NCBI RefSeq assembly: GCF_013426205.1
Contig: NC_089423.1
Span: forward strand, 1,302,001-1,366,000
Length of the DNA: 64,000 nucleotides
Source of the DNA: Metarhizium brunneum
Taxonomy: Eukaryota; Ascomycota; Sordariomycetes; Hypocreales; Clavicipitaceae
Direction: 5' to 3'
Shown: one piece after another, positions 33,459 to 45,048 of the stretch
Numbering within the stretch: position 1 is the stretch's first letter
Layout of the letters: each line of letters begins with the position of its first letter
Made by a program: the position numbers and the translations under genes
The notes under the pieces: generated by a model
What the model saw: the letters and a program-made list of their open reading frames with translations, nothing else
The model's database searches: none
What the model was told of the DNA's origin: nothing

Positions 33459-34835
33459 ATGCCCTTTGACGACGACGACAATCTTGCCGCTGAGCCCTCC
33501 GCGCAAACTCCAAACGGGGGGCCTACCACCGAAGACGCCCTAGAAGACGGCGTTCCGGATTACAAGCTCTTCTCGGCCATGTTCAGCAAAAAACCAGTAT
33601 CTAGTAAAGTCATCCGCAAGGGGGAAAAGGACTTTGAATCCCACGGCACCCAAGCGCAGGACAATACCCTCGAGGCGAGCAGACAGGCACTCGAAGAAGT
33701 CCTAAGCTACACCCGCGTCCACCGCCCCGAAAACTGGATCCGAGCCTGGTATTTCCCAGACTGGTGGACTCAACAGCGGCCAGAAGGTAGCCAGGAGGAT
33801 GCCCTGCTGCACGAGCGCGTGGTAGCCGTGGAGCAGGAGCGCGGGAGCTGGATGAAAGACATTGGACGAGCTGTTTCCGGAAGCAAAGACCAGCTCGGGG
33901 TCGGCCGGCTCTGGCTGCTCCCCGAGGAGGCGCTGTACTTGATTGAGCGTGGGAACGTGGACATATGGTGGCCCGACAAGGAATTCGGAGAGCTTCTCCC
34001 ACTTGGTGTTGGCAACGGACCTGGCAGGAACCAGTTTGGCCCAGATGACTACGACGCCGGGGTGCCGTTGACCGTGGAAGCAGCGTATGCAATGATGGTG
34101 GGCTACGAAGGCGAGCGTGGCAAGACAACGTTGTCGAAATACCAAGTATATACGCACCTCAAACGAGCTGGATTCAACGTCATGCGCGCACCGATACATG
34201 CTCCCCCCGAACCAACCGCGCCGTCGTCCTCATCGCAGTCACTATGGCAGTGGCTCTTCTCCTTCGTCAGTCGAGAAAGCAAATCGCGGCATGGACCCTA
34301 CGGCCCCCTCGTGTCGCCAGGGCTATACAGAGCATACCTCCCCGTCTACCAACAACTTGCCGTCATCCCACGGCACAAGCCCTCCGCACACCCGGAAGAA
34401 CACCACCACGTCCAAGAACCCTTCCGGGTTCATTTCCATGTCTGGAAACCCGCGGGCATCCCCTTCTCCAAGAAGAACCCGCCGCCACCTGATTTCCGTA
34501 TTGCGGTTGCAGATACAGCAGACTCCAAACTACCTACCCTAGAGCAGATTGAGGCACTGCTGGAATCGACACCGTTTGATTTGCCAAATCCGAAGTGGCA
34601 AGGGCCAGGAAAGCTGTATCAACGACTAAAACACGGTCACCGAAATGTTCTCGTGGCAGTGGTGGATAGGGGATTGGTGAATTTTATGAGATTCGGAGAG
34701 GCAGCTTTTGGGGCAGAACGGCTCTTTGAGAGGTTCGATTCACGAGGCAGCGGTACAAGGGGTGGGAGGAAGGGCGGCCGCGGCCGCGGTCGTGGGAGAG
34801 GCAGAGGCAGAGGCGGGGGACGGGCGACAAGGTAA
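33459..34835 (+). CDS. SEN54: Sen54, tRNA-splicing endonuclease subunit
   Basis: A single exon for 458 residues. Residues 32 to about 185 match the TSEN54 N-terminal domain: VPDYKLFSAMF, then a helix ending VHRPENWIRAWYFPDWW, then GRLWLLPEEALYLIERGNV. A C-terminal fold block occurs at about 300-415 (PFRVHFHVWKP). Sen54 is a structural, non-catalytic partner in the Sen2-Sen34-Sen15-Sen54 complex that excises introns from pre-tRNAs. The last 23 residues are almost pure Arg-Gly repeats, an RG/RGG-type tail that could bind RNA or be arginine-methylated; I do not recall this as a usual Sen54 feature. The gene sits 422 bp from, and divergent to, an intron-bearing tRNA gene. Confidence 0.92.
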   Translation: MPFDDDDNLAAEPSAQTPNGGPTTEDALEDGVPDYKLFSAMFSKKPVSSKVIRKGEKDFESHGTQAQDNTLEASRQALEEVLSYTRVHRPENWIRAWYFPDWWTQQRPEGSQEDALLHERVVAVEQERGSWMKDIGRAVSGSKDQLGVGRLWLLPEEALYLIERGNVDIWWPDKEFGELLPLGVGNGPGRNQFGPDDYDAGVPLTVEAAYAMMVGYEGERGKTTLSKYQVYTHLKRAGFNVMRAPIHAPPEPTAPSSSSQSLWQWLFSFVSRESKSRHGPYGPLVSPGLYRAYLPVYQQLAVIPRHKPSAHPEEHHHVQEPFRVHFHVWKPAGIPFSKKNPPPPDFRIAVADTADSKLPTLEQIEALLESTPFDLPNPKWQGPGKLYQRLKHGHRNVLVAVVDRGLVNFMRFGEAAFGAERLFERFDSRGSGTRGGRKGGRGRGRGRGRGRGGGRATR

Positions 34836-37800
34836 CGGTGGCGTGAGGTTGAGAGACTACAGAAATTGTAGCATGTAGTTGAGCGATCCAACAAGGTAAA
34901 TGCATCAACAAGTGACGTGTTGAGCTTCCTCCAATGATTCCGTGTTGTGGCGGTGGTTGCGCCGGTGCCAGGCGCAACCAACCAACCGTCATATCGAAAC
35001 ATGTATCCTAAATCAGTCATATTCGGCGCCTTGGCAGGATGCTTGACATCATGAAAGTTGGTAGTTGCGTGTTGGTTCCGGCATCCTTACTGCGTTGACC
35101 CTCCCTGCTTCGTGGGGAGTAAACACCCTGTGCGTTGTTCAGTGAAAGGAAGTTGATGGTGCCCAGGATTCCTGTTGGTTTGGCTACCACTCCCTGCCTT
35201 GAACTTGGAGGTGATCTCCTCCCATGTTCGTCGTCGTTGGTTGGGCTTGGGATGACGGGTTTTTATTTATATGCATACCGCTATGAGGCGCTGTTGATTT
35301 TTCCACAGTGCGAAAGGGTTTTGAAATGCGTATGACGGCTGAAAAGTATGAGGGCAATGACGTATCAGATGGGGGAATACATATTGCCAAGATCAAACTG
35401 GCTTGTTGGTTTCATGGTCTCATGGTTAGTTGCTCACCAGAGTATCGGATGGCAACTCGGTCTGACCAGACATAACCCCAGGTATTTTTGGAAGCCAGCT
35501 ATTCTCAGGTTGACATTGGTGTTTGAAATGCCGCATTGTAGATGTGCAAGATTGGATCATGTACGACGTGGTTGGAATAATGCTCTACTCAACTTTACTA
35601 CCAGGAGAACAAGGCTTCCCCGTCAGAATCGTGGTTTTATGGGAGCCATCGACAACACATTCTATCAGTGGAAATAACAATCAGTCCTCCGTACGGGTGA
35701 AGCCAGTGAGCGCCAGTCTGAGATCAGCCAGCCAGCTCAAAGCATAGGACATGGGCTTCGGTAGTTGCTGCGACATTACGCGTAACAAGATAGCTAGAAC
35801 AAAGACAACATCCTTGCCGTCAGCCTTCGGCTTCCAAAGCCTATCCGCCCTAGTACCGATCTTGACTTGACACACACTTAATTAAATGATGTTTTGGTGG
35901 CGTTGGTCGACCCTTGCACAATGTATGTAGGATGCCAGGAGAGTGTGGAAGTTGATAGGAACGAAACACGATGAAACGCGCTCAAGAACCCAAGTTGTGT
36001 ACAATATGAGTTCGAAGCAGAGTCTTTTGGATATTCTCTTTACGACATCACTTTATTACGCTCCTGTTTCGTGCATCCCTGTAAATCATGGCTTGTCGAG
36101 AGGCCAACACGTCAGCTTACCAAGCGCAATCCAGTGCGTTAAAGAGGATCCAATAAAATTAAAATTCCGCTCAGCTTCGAAGTCTTACCGTCTCGACGCC
36201 CAACGGAGCGAATTAAACCACGAATTGTGTCATTCGAAATGGAACTGTCTGGTGGTGGTTGTCAGCCTAGTCCCCATGCCATAATGACTTTTGGTACACT
36301 ATTCAATGTGTCTTTTTTCTTTTTTTTTTCTCGTTGCTGCTCGCCCACCCGGCCAAAGTGTCTTGGTGGTCCATTGAGCCGTTATCGTATCGTGCCTTGT
36401 CACTGAGGACATGAATTTGACGCTTAGAGTCATAATGGTCGGTGCTTGGTATACGAATGGCTTGTCAAAACTTTGAGATGGTCTATATAGACAAGCGGTG
36501 GACGCGCACCAATAGCGATCAGAAATGTGGCGCCACAGATCAGAATGTTCAAGACAAGCTTCTCATTTGCATCCCCATTACGTCGTGTGCTTAGGCAGTC
36601 ATGCACTAGCGCCTGGTCGTGGAAATAATGTTCCTCATGTCATGTTGCGAGATCCAGGTGTTTTCCCAGCATCGGCTTTAACTGCGCCACAACGACGTCT
36701 GCCCACGTAGCCAAGATTTTTGCCCATGCATCTTGACGGGTGCAGGGATTGACACGAGTTGAGCAAACAAGGGAGGAAATATGTACATTCTCGATAGACG
36801 TATAGTACTACCAATTAGTAATGACTCGCCGTCGTCTCAAGGTCTGGACATACCTGTTTGTTGCTGACGTGGTTAGTTTCCCTCCCTTATTGGACCGCGG
36901 TGGTCTACCGGCCTTTCATTGCCCGTCATAACTCTCGCAGTTGAATAACAACTTTAGCATGCATGATTCATCTCCAGCCGGGGGTGAAGCTTGATGGTCA
37001 TGTACACTGGGAGACAAGTACTTCAGCCACCAAGTTAAAGCGATGATGCAAGATGGTGCCACAGCGAGTTTCGCCCATACACCCACACGCTATTGCCCAA
37101 TAGCCCGCGGGGTTTTGTTGACCAATGCGTGAGGGTAAGGAGACAGTCGAAAGGTTGATGAGGGTCAAGGGCCAAGACGTCTTCACACTGTTCGGTGGTA
37201 TATTCTAAGTGGGGCAGTAGGAAGGGCACTTGTTGAGCAATTGGGAATCAACGCCGGCCAATGAGGGCAAACGTGTCTCAAGACTGCAGGGAAGGAACGT
37301 TGGGCAAAGAGCTGCGGGCAAGGAGGAATATGTACTACGGTATTGCCAAGTACCTCGACTTGACAATCCAATTTATACAGTCTCCTCTTAACATGACTCC
37401 CTCCATGGTCAAACATGACAACTTGACCTTGGAAGTCCAAAGCCGTTAGCCTCGTCAAAGGCGCAATGTCGGCATCGCTCTCCATGGAAACAAACACGAG
37501 AAATGCCTAGTCGAGCACAGTCCATGTTGGCAAATACCTCGTCGCCACCATGAGAAGCTTACTCGCGCAAGATTAACCACCCCCCTTGCCCGAACCCCCT
37601 GTATCTAATCCATTCACACCAGACGGCAGCATCTGGTCAGCGATCCCCTCCTTCTTTCGCATTCTCTTATTGCATCCCCCGCCGCAGAGCCAAACAGAAA
37701 CGAGTGTTGCTTGCACTGTCGCATTATACTAATGTCACGCTGCATTCTAGGGAACAATTGTAAAACACCACGCGCAGCGGTCCGAGGGGAAGGCCATCAC

Positions 37801-40800
37801 GCACCTAAAGCCAGTAACGGAAACATCGGGACTGACGCGAAGTTGTTGGTGTGCAACACACATGCACCATGCACTCTCCATATACGCCGTTGCTCATTCG
37901 TATGCTGGCTCGCCGTCTCTGTGCTCCTGGCAACACGGGGGAGAAAATGAGGTGCACCCATACACAACACAATATGAAGTGTTGTGTAGCCCATGTATGG
38001 TTTACGCCTCAGCTTTGCTAGCCAACTGGGCTGTAGCGTGACGTTGTCATCGTGGTGTTTTAGGTTCTACATCATTCCACAAAAAAAGAAATGAAAAAAA
38101 AGGAGCACAGGAATGGAGCTGAGTTTGGGTCTCGGCCGTGGAGAGCATCTTTGTCACAAGCTGAAGAGTTGAAAAAATCTACCAAGTTACTCCATGCCAC
38201 AAACAAACTAAACGCAGTACTAACGCCAGTCGTATGGGCACTATTGCCTACCAATATTGGATGAGACTACTATTAAAGGAGCACATTATCGCAACAGGCG
38301 CAAAACGTTATGGGTCTCGTCACTAAAAAAAAAATCCGAAGCGTGCGGGTGCAGATTAAGCCACGCAAACTCTCTTGGCTGTGGAATAAATATTGATATT
38401 ACGTCAATACAATACACCAAGCCAAGCCAAGCATTACGCACTGTAGGGGAGACGCAGGAGACAGCGCAGACAGACTGGATGGGCCGAACGGTAGCGACAT
38501 CTTGCGTCCTTTGACAAGGCAAAGAAGTCTGCCTGCCAAGGTCGGCTAATTTTCGACGATAATTTGACCAAGGCGCAGACAACAACTGTTAATGACTACA
38601 AGGTCAAGGGTGTGAGTCCAACACGGTGACCCCGAATGAAAAGGCAGCCCGTCCCCTCCGTTCGTCCATCACCGTGGGCGTTGCGAAGGTGTTACAATAT
38701 TCGTATAGGGTTATCGTCGTGTTGCGGATCATGCCAAAAAGGGTTCTCGCATAATATCACTGCACTTTTGAAATCTCGCAGTATGGAGCATGTATGTCGC
38801 ATGACAGGAAACTGCAGCGTATTGGATGGCCGTGCATCGGCGCATGTTACGAATTACTTGACTAAATTGATTAACGAATGAATGAATTAGACATTAAGAA
38901 AAGTAGTACTTTCCTCCCCCCTTGTTGCAGCTAAACACCCACGAGCCTCCAGTGTCGACTTGTGCCCTGCCAGGCTTCAGATTCAGCCGGTATAGATTCA
39001 AGGATGAGCCGGTCAGACATGACTAACTAAGAAAGTAGACTTGGCCAATATGGGTTTTTAATTCAAACACCTGGAACTGGCAATTCTACATAAGCCCACT
39101 CGCGTTGCAAGCATAACCTTGGAGACTGCTCACGTAACCAGGTAGGTATAGGTAAACTAGAGGCCAAAGAACGAAGGACTTGCGTTTCGGCAAAAAAAAA
39201 AAAAAAAGCCGATCAGGCGAGTAGATAATCCCATCATACCGTGTGCATATACGCATGACCTATATTAAGTGACAAATATCCGGTACCCCGTATACGTGTT
39301 CACATTGAACCCAAGAGAATCACCATTGTGCGCAGTCAACCCCGAGGTTTGCCCTGTCGGAGTCATACAGCTATGCAGAGAACCTCATGGCCATTCACCC
39401 ATCCTCCTTGCTAGGCTGAATGAAGGAATATCAACACGGTGGCATCAACTCGAAATAGTAATATTGCAGGGGCGTGTTGATCTTATCCGGACTTGTGGCA
39501 ACTGCAACTCCAGTGGCATGTTTGGCATGCGCGCTGACGAGCTTGTCTGGCACGACTCGTTTCTGCTGGTGTAGTTCCAATTTCCAGATGCAGACGACGG
39601 TGCATTGCACGCCGTACATAGATCGGGCCATTTCTTCTTCCCCCCTCAGCGGGTGAATTCCCAGAGAAAGCTGCCTGGGGCCAGGCTGCAAGGCTGAGCG
39701 GGTTGGCGGACATCAAATGACGTCGCAGCCTTCCTCCCTGCTCCAGGCCGCGATTGCGAGATGCTGCGGCGGGTTCCTGGGCCGGGAGTCATGGGATTGT
39801 CGTGGTTACGTGGGCTCGGGGTGGCTTTTGTTGCTTGTCTGGCGTAGTCCACCAAATTTGCCCAATGACGAGGGAACAAAGCACACCTTTCCGCCACAGC
39901 AATGACCACCAGAGAGGCGCAACGCGTGGACGGATGGGTGTGGTGTGAAAAGTGCGGAGCTTCTTCATTGTTGTACTAGTACTCCGTCTGGTAGTAGTAG
40001 TAGTAATCCATGACCAGGGGCCCAGAGGAAGCGGACGGCCTTTGATGGCATGCGCAGTTCGATGCTGGACCGGTTATCGCGCCGGTGGCTGTGGGTGCGG
40101 TGCGAATTACCAGGGCGGCGTGATTATGGCCGTGGGGAAAGAAAAAGGGTCAACTGGTTGAGTCTGGTGTTGTCGTCCTTGCTGTACGGAGTACTTGCCA
40201 TCCATTTGTCATTTGAGTCGAGTATTCGCTGCAACGGGAAGCAGTTGTGGCTGTGACAATTCAAAAGGTCCTCGACTGAGTTGCACAAGGCAAAACCATA
40301 AAAAAAAAAAAAAAAGCGACCAGACTCGAGTAACATTGGGTCGTATGTTCAGTAGCTCCTGCAGTTTTTGGACGCGTCCATGCTTCTAGATGCCATGGTC
40401 TGCATGGGAGGCACAGCTCACTCAGGCAACGGGACTTTTTGAGTCGGGATTTTTTTTATGGATCAACAGACAACTGCTTTTGGTCTGCCAGGTTGCACAA
40501 GAGCGGCGACGGCGACGGTGACGACGACAGCCGAGGTCAGCTCGGCGCCTATAGTACGTGTGCGTATGTGTACACGCAAAACGTGGAATTCGAGACTGAT
40601 ATCAAGTGAGTCTTGTTTCCGTGTTGGCGGTTTCGAAATGTTTGGTTCTACTAGTAGTAGTAGTGTTCTCAATGTTCCTCGCATGGGCGTAACAAGCCCA
40701 GGAAATGTTATTGGCGGGTGGTGATTGGCATGTCTTCACATCCCTTGCAAACTTAGAAGTAAAACTTGTCTCTCTTTGTCATTCTGCGCCCCCTGGCGGG

Positions 40801-43055
40801 CTAGCCATGGTCAGGACTCTCGCGGATGCTACTATGTACTTTGTACTTGAGTACCTTTTTATTACACCGCCTGTACGGAGCAGACGTGTGCCTGTCGTTT
40901 CGTTTTTGACGGCTGTGCTGGTATTTGAGTATCGTGGAGAGCTCGAAACTGGAAGAATGGCAAGAGGGGATGAAAAGAGAAAGAGACATGGAAGGGAAAA
41001 GAAAACCTATGCCGCCAAGACATTCCACCACTTGCCGTCGACTCTGGGCCAGTTTCTGCCGCCCTCATCTGCGCATTGCGCATGTATGTATGTAGTATAT
41101 CGGATACCTTGTCATAACGCAACATGGAAGCTTTGTACAAGCACGTATTCTGTAGTCTGTCTATAAGTCGGTACTCGGTACGGAGTAGACCAACTTGGAG
41201 TGTCATCTGGCATCATGAGTTGCTGGTTGTATGTATGTACTTGACAAAGCGCCGCGGGCCCGTCACCTCATTCACCCATCAGTCATTTCACTCACTCGGT
41301 ACGTGACACACACCCTGGCTTTGTGCGTTTTGGCTTGACAACAAACTCAGTTGCGCGCAGTGTCGTCTCGTCGTCCCTTAATATCAGCTCGCCTACGTAC
41401 AGTACGGAGTACTTGTTACTCTTGGCCAAGTTCCACCCTGGATGGTGTTGCAACTCGACATGGAGCGCCAAGAGGACATGGAGAGCACACAGTACGGTGT
41501 CGTACTATTTCTTTGCATTCAACAAGCAGGCTGGGGTTTCCCTCTCCCGCCGCCAGGGTTCGGAAAGGTTAGAAGGATGAAACCAGGCCAGTCAACCATC
41601 AGACGGCTCAAGCCACGCCCACTACTTACTTAAACACATTATCCGGGTTACATGATACTTGCACATACGGACATGGAGTACATAACTCGACACGGCGTCT
41701 CTGGCTTGCCAATTGCCAATTGCTCATTTTCCATGTTCCCTTGGCCACACGCCCCCCGTGCACATTACGCACGCAACCTTGAACCCGCGCCCTCCCCTCA
41801 AGTGCTTCGTCCATTTATTCATTCGCCTTGCAAGTTTCGCACTCGGTTGGCGCGCGCGCGGCGTCTTTTTGGCTCTCTTGTCTGGGCCCAGTATCAAATC
41901 AGACGTCGACGTTGTTGCCTTGGATGATTCAATGTTATAGCCCGCCCATACTCCGTACTGTACATTGTAGTATACTGACTGGCGTGACTCGACAATAGTT
42001 GACCGCCCGTGAGCTTCCGTGACGTCTATGGCTCTGCTCTCTGCGTCTCTTGTCGCAGGCCCCGGCTCGCCTCAATTCGTTACACGCTGGCCACAGTGGT
42101 TGGGTGTCGATCGTCACGCCTCTCACACGCCTTCATACACCAGACTTGTCTTTGCAGTCGAGAGCTCTCTCGTCGGCGTCTTCCATCCGTCTGCTATCCT
42201 TAGTTCCTATTAGTTGGGGCAACCCAGACATTTCGCACCCTTCCGGCCTCAAGCATCTGGCCTCGTGTCAAAACGAGCCAATTACCGTCGCATCGTTTCC
42301 CTTTCTTCCCTTGCCAATTCAACGTGGCCCTTGAGTTTCTCATCATTCCCAAACCCTCGGGTCCTCCTCCGAAACTACCGGTCTATCCTGTGCCTTCTCT
42401 CTTCTCCCCTTTGTCCCGCACTAGACTATTTCCCTCTTGCCCATTGCTGTTCTCGCCGGATACTGCCATTGTCTATATCTTGAGTTATTCCATTTCTACC
42501 ACAGCATTACCGGACCACAGGACCACATTGAAGACAAAAAAACAAAAAAAAAACAACCCATGCCACCTGCCCGTCTTCAACCCACAAGCCATACAACCTT
42601 TGTTTTCTGTCTTGTTATTCCTCACCTGTCGCAGAAAGACTGACCCTTGGAACTCAGGGCCAACAAAAAATAACTAAAGAAAAAAATTCTGGCGCTTGCA
42701 AGGAGTTGCCGAACCTTTGCAAGATAGCAACCACCAGCTATATCACATCAACGAGGCCCTAGTTATTACAGTGTTAATTTGGTTGAGTTCCCACTTGGTC
42801 ATCCTTGTCTTTCATTCTTTGCTGTCCTTGACTCACTTTGGACGTCTCATCGTCTGATTATCACTACTAGTACTAGCACTCTATTTTTGTTTTTCCCTGC
42901 TTGGACCTTGTTTTCTTCATTTCTTCATCTTTCTTTTCTTCCCGCTGTCTCCTCGCATACCTTGGAGGACTCGCTTCCCGATTTCCGCTTTCCTCCACAC
43001 GCATTCGCATACGCATACCGATTACGCAACTTTGGCCTTTGCGCCCGCGTGTGTC
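34836..43055. other. 8.2 kb gene desert with a long CT-rich leader
   Basis: I examined both strands and found no frame with domain character, no splice-linked set and no RNA gene. There are A tracts at 39192-39207 and 40300-40315. Four of the window's eight exact TACTCCGTA/TACGGAGTA motifs lie at 40185, 41179, 41403 and 41949. From about 42240 to 43055 the plus strand becomes strongly CT-rich, as in a fungal 5' leader, and runs into the ATG at 43056. The desert is probably the extended upstream region of that gene and may hold non-coding transcripts. Confidence 0.45.
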
Positions 43056-45017
43056 ATGGAGGATCCTGGTGTTAAGAACAACAAGACTACGTCGACGGAG
43101 CGCAGGTCGCAGTCTCCAGCGTCAACGCCAGCACAGGCGCACACAGCCTCTGAAGGAGCCGACACCGCAGCCGCGCCATCAGCAAATCGAGCAACTATTT
43201 CTGGAGCTTCCTCGGAAGAACCGCCTGCATCCGAGTCTGTCCCCCAAACCAAGCAAGAGAATGGTGTTTCGCACGAAACCGAGGGTGCATCCAGTCGAAG
43301 CGGCGGAGCTGAGCAGCCGGACAAAGGCGAACAAACGCCACCTAGGTGAGTTGTCAATTGTTTCCTTTCCTCATCCCAGTTTCCTCCGGTCTTGGGTCTC
43401 AGGTCTTGGCTCCATGATAGTCGTGGTCCACCAGCTCTACGCCTCTGTGCCGCATCAATTGATTTGGTGGCTTTGTGCACCCTTCAGCCCATTTGCAAAC
43501 TAGTAGTTTGCTTTTGGTAGCCAATCTCCCCCCGGTTTTGAAAGACAGTGCAAGACTTGCATCTGGCTGGCCTACAGCTTGACCATGGCGGGAACTCCAA
43601 ACAAAACGCTTCGAGATGGCTTTGTCGGCGGTTGCACCCGGCGGTCTGGGTTCTGCTGTTCGCGGCTCATGCTGCGGCCTGCCTTCTTCCATGCTGCCTC
43701 GATGTTTTATCAATAGCTTCGGCCCTACAGCTACGCCCAGGCCCGGGCTGGGCGGTTGCCACCATGTCGATCTGTCCTTGGACGCCAGCAATTCCGCCGT
43801 GCTGCCGTCCCGCCGACCCAGACGAGTCTTTGTGTCTGGTTGCGCTCGACCATGAGTGCTGGCTATTGGAGGCCTTTGGAAGCCCAATATTGAGAGAATT
43901 ATTGGCTGCCATGGACTGGTTCGAGCTGTTCCGAGCACTGAACTGGCTGCTCCCCTGGCCGCCAGGTGCTGCGTCCACCAGCACCAAAGCTTGATTTGTC
44001 CCTGCACTTTTCATTTGCTTTCATTTGCACATCGCTCTTTCCGTTTTGCCAACCGCAACGGCAATCTCATGCCGGGCACCAAAAGGAGGTCCACATGCAT
44101 GACTGGTCCGAAATGATACGCGAGTTTCTTTTATCTTTACTCTTTCATCTCGTATGATCACCACCTCTTGCGCCTCGAAGCAACCCGATCCACACTCCTC
44201 AACTCAACCTGAGCTCAGTGCTCCTTCCACCGGCACCCTTTCTGTCACTTCTCAACCCGGTTTACTCTCGTGTACTTGCAACGAGTCACAAAGTTACAAA
44301 GTCGAGAGAGCAAAGGGTCCAAAAAGCAGCCTTCACCATAACGTTTTGACACCGAGCACGGCCGTGGGCCCTATTTTCGGAGCTGCAAAGTGCCCAGTGC
44401 CGGGCAGATGCTGCATTATCCACGTGGACAGTTGTAAAACGCAACTTCTCTTGCTCACTGCTACGCCAGTGTTGCGCGCCCGAAGGTCAACGCTGGGCTG
44501 GAATCTGACTCTTCAAACAAAAGCCTTGTTTCACGGACACACCCCAGCGCAGTTGGCACGGCATAGCTCAACTGACGTATGGACCACTGGTGTCCGTTGA
44601 ACTGATGTCGTGTTACGCCAGAGGTTTATGCGCGCAGACACAATACGGCCACTTTTACTGGTTTTTACCCTGTGAAGCCGGGCTTGATTTGTGGCTTCTG
44701 TTCCAGTCGGTGCAGAGGGTTTGTTACACCGCCACTAGAACACGCAGAATGAGACACAAGTGTTATCGAGCGCCTTAGGTCCGGTGTATTTCCTACCATC
44801 GCTGGTCCCAGCCGAGTTGTAAGAGGAGTCAAGTCACACATGCTGCGACTGTCCTTTTCTTTGTCTGTCTCTTGTACTTCACAGACACCGTTCTTGTACA
44901 TCACGTGCTCGTCGAGCAATAGTTCCTTGTGCGAAAGAAGTTTCACCATTTTTTTTCTCTTTAACCCATACACACACATACACACATACACACATATATA
45001 TATACATATACAAAGAA

Positions 45018-45048
<31 letters not shown>

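Noticed and set aside
42214..43075. several open frames of 85-117 residues on the plus strand
   Set aside because: They arise in CT-rich sequence rich in Ser, Pro, Leu and Phe codons; this looks like an untranslated leader.
43399..44007. open frames of 115-202 residues on both strands
   Set aside because: No recognisable domain, mutually overlapping in many frames, and inside the proposed 1.8 kb intron.
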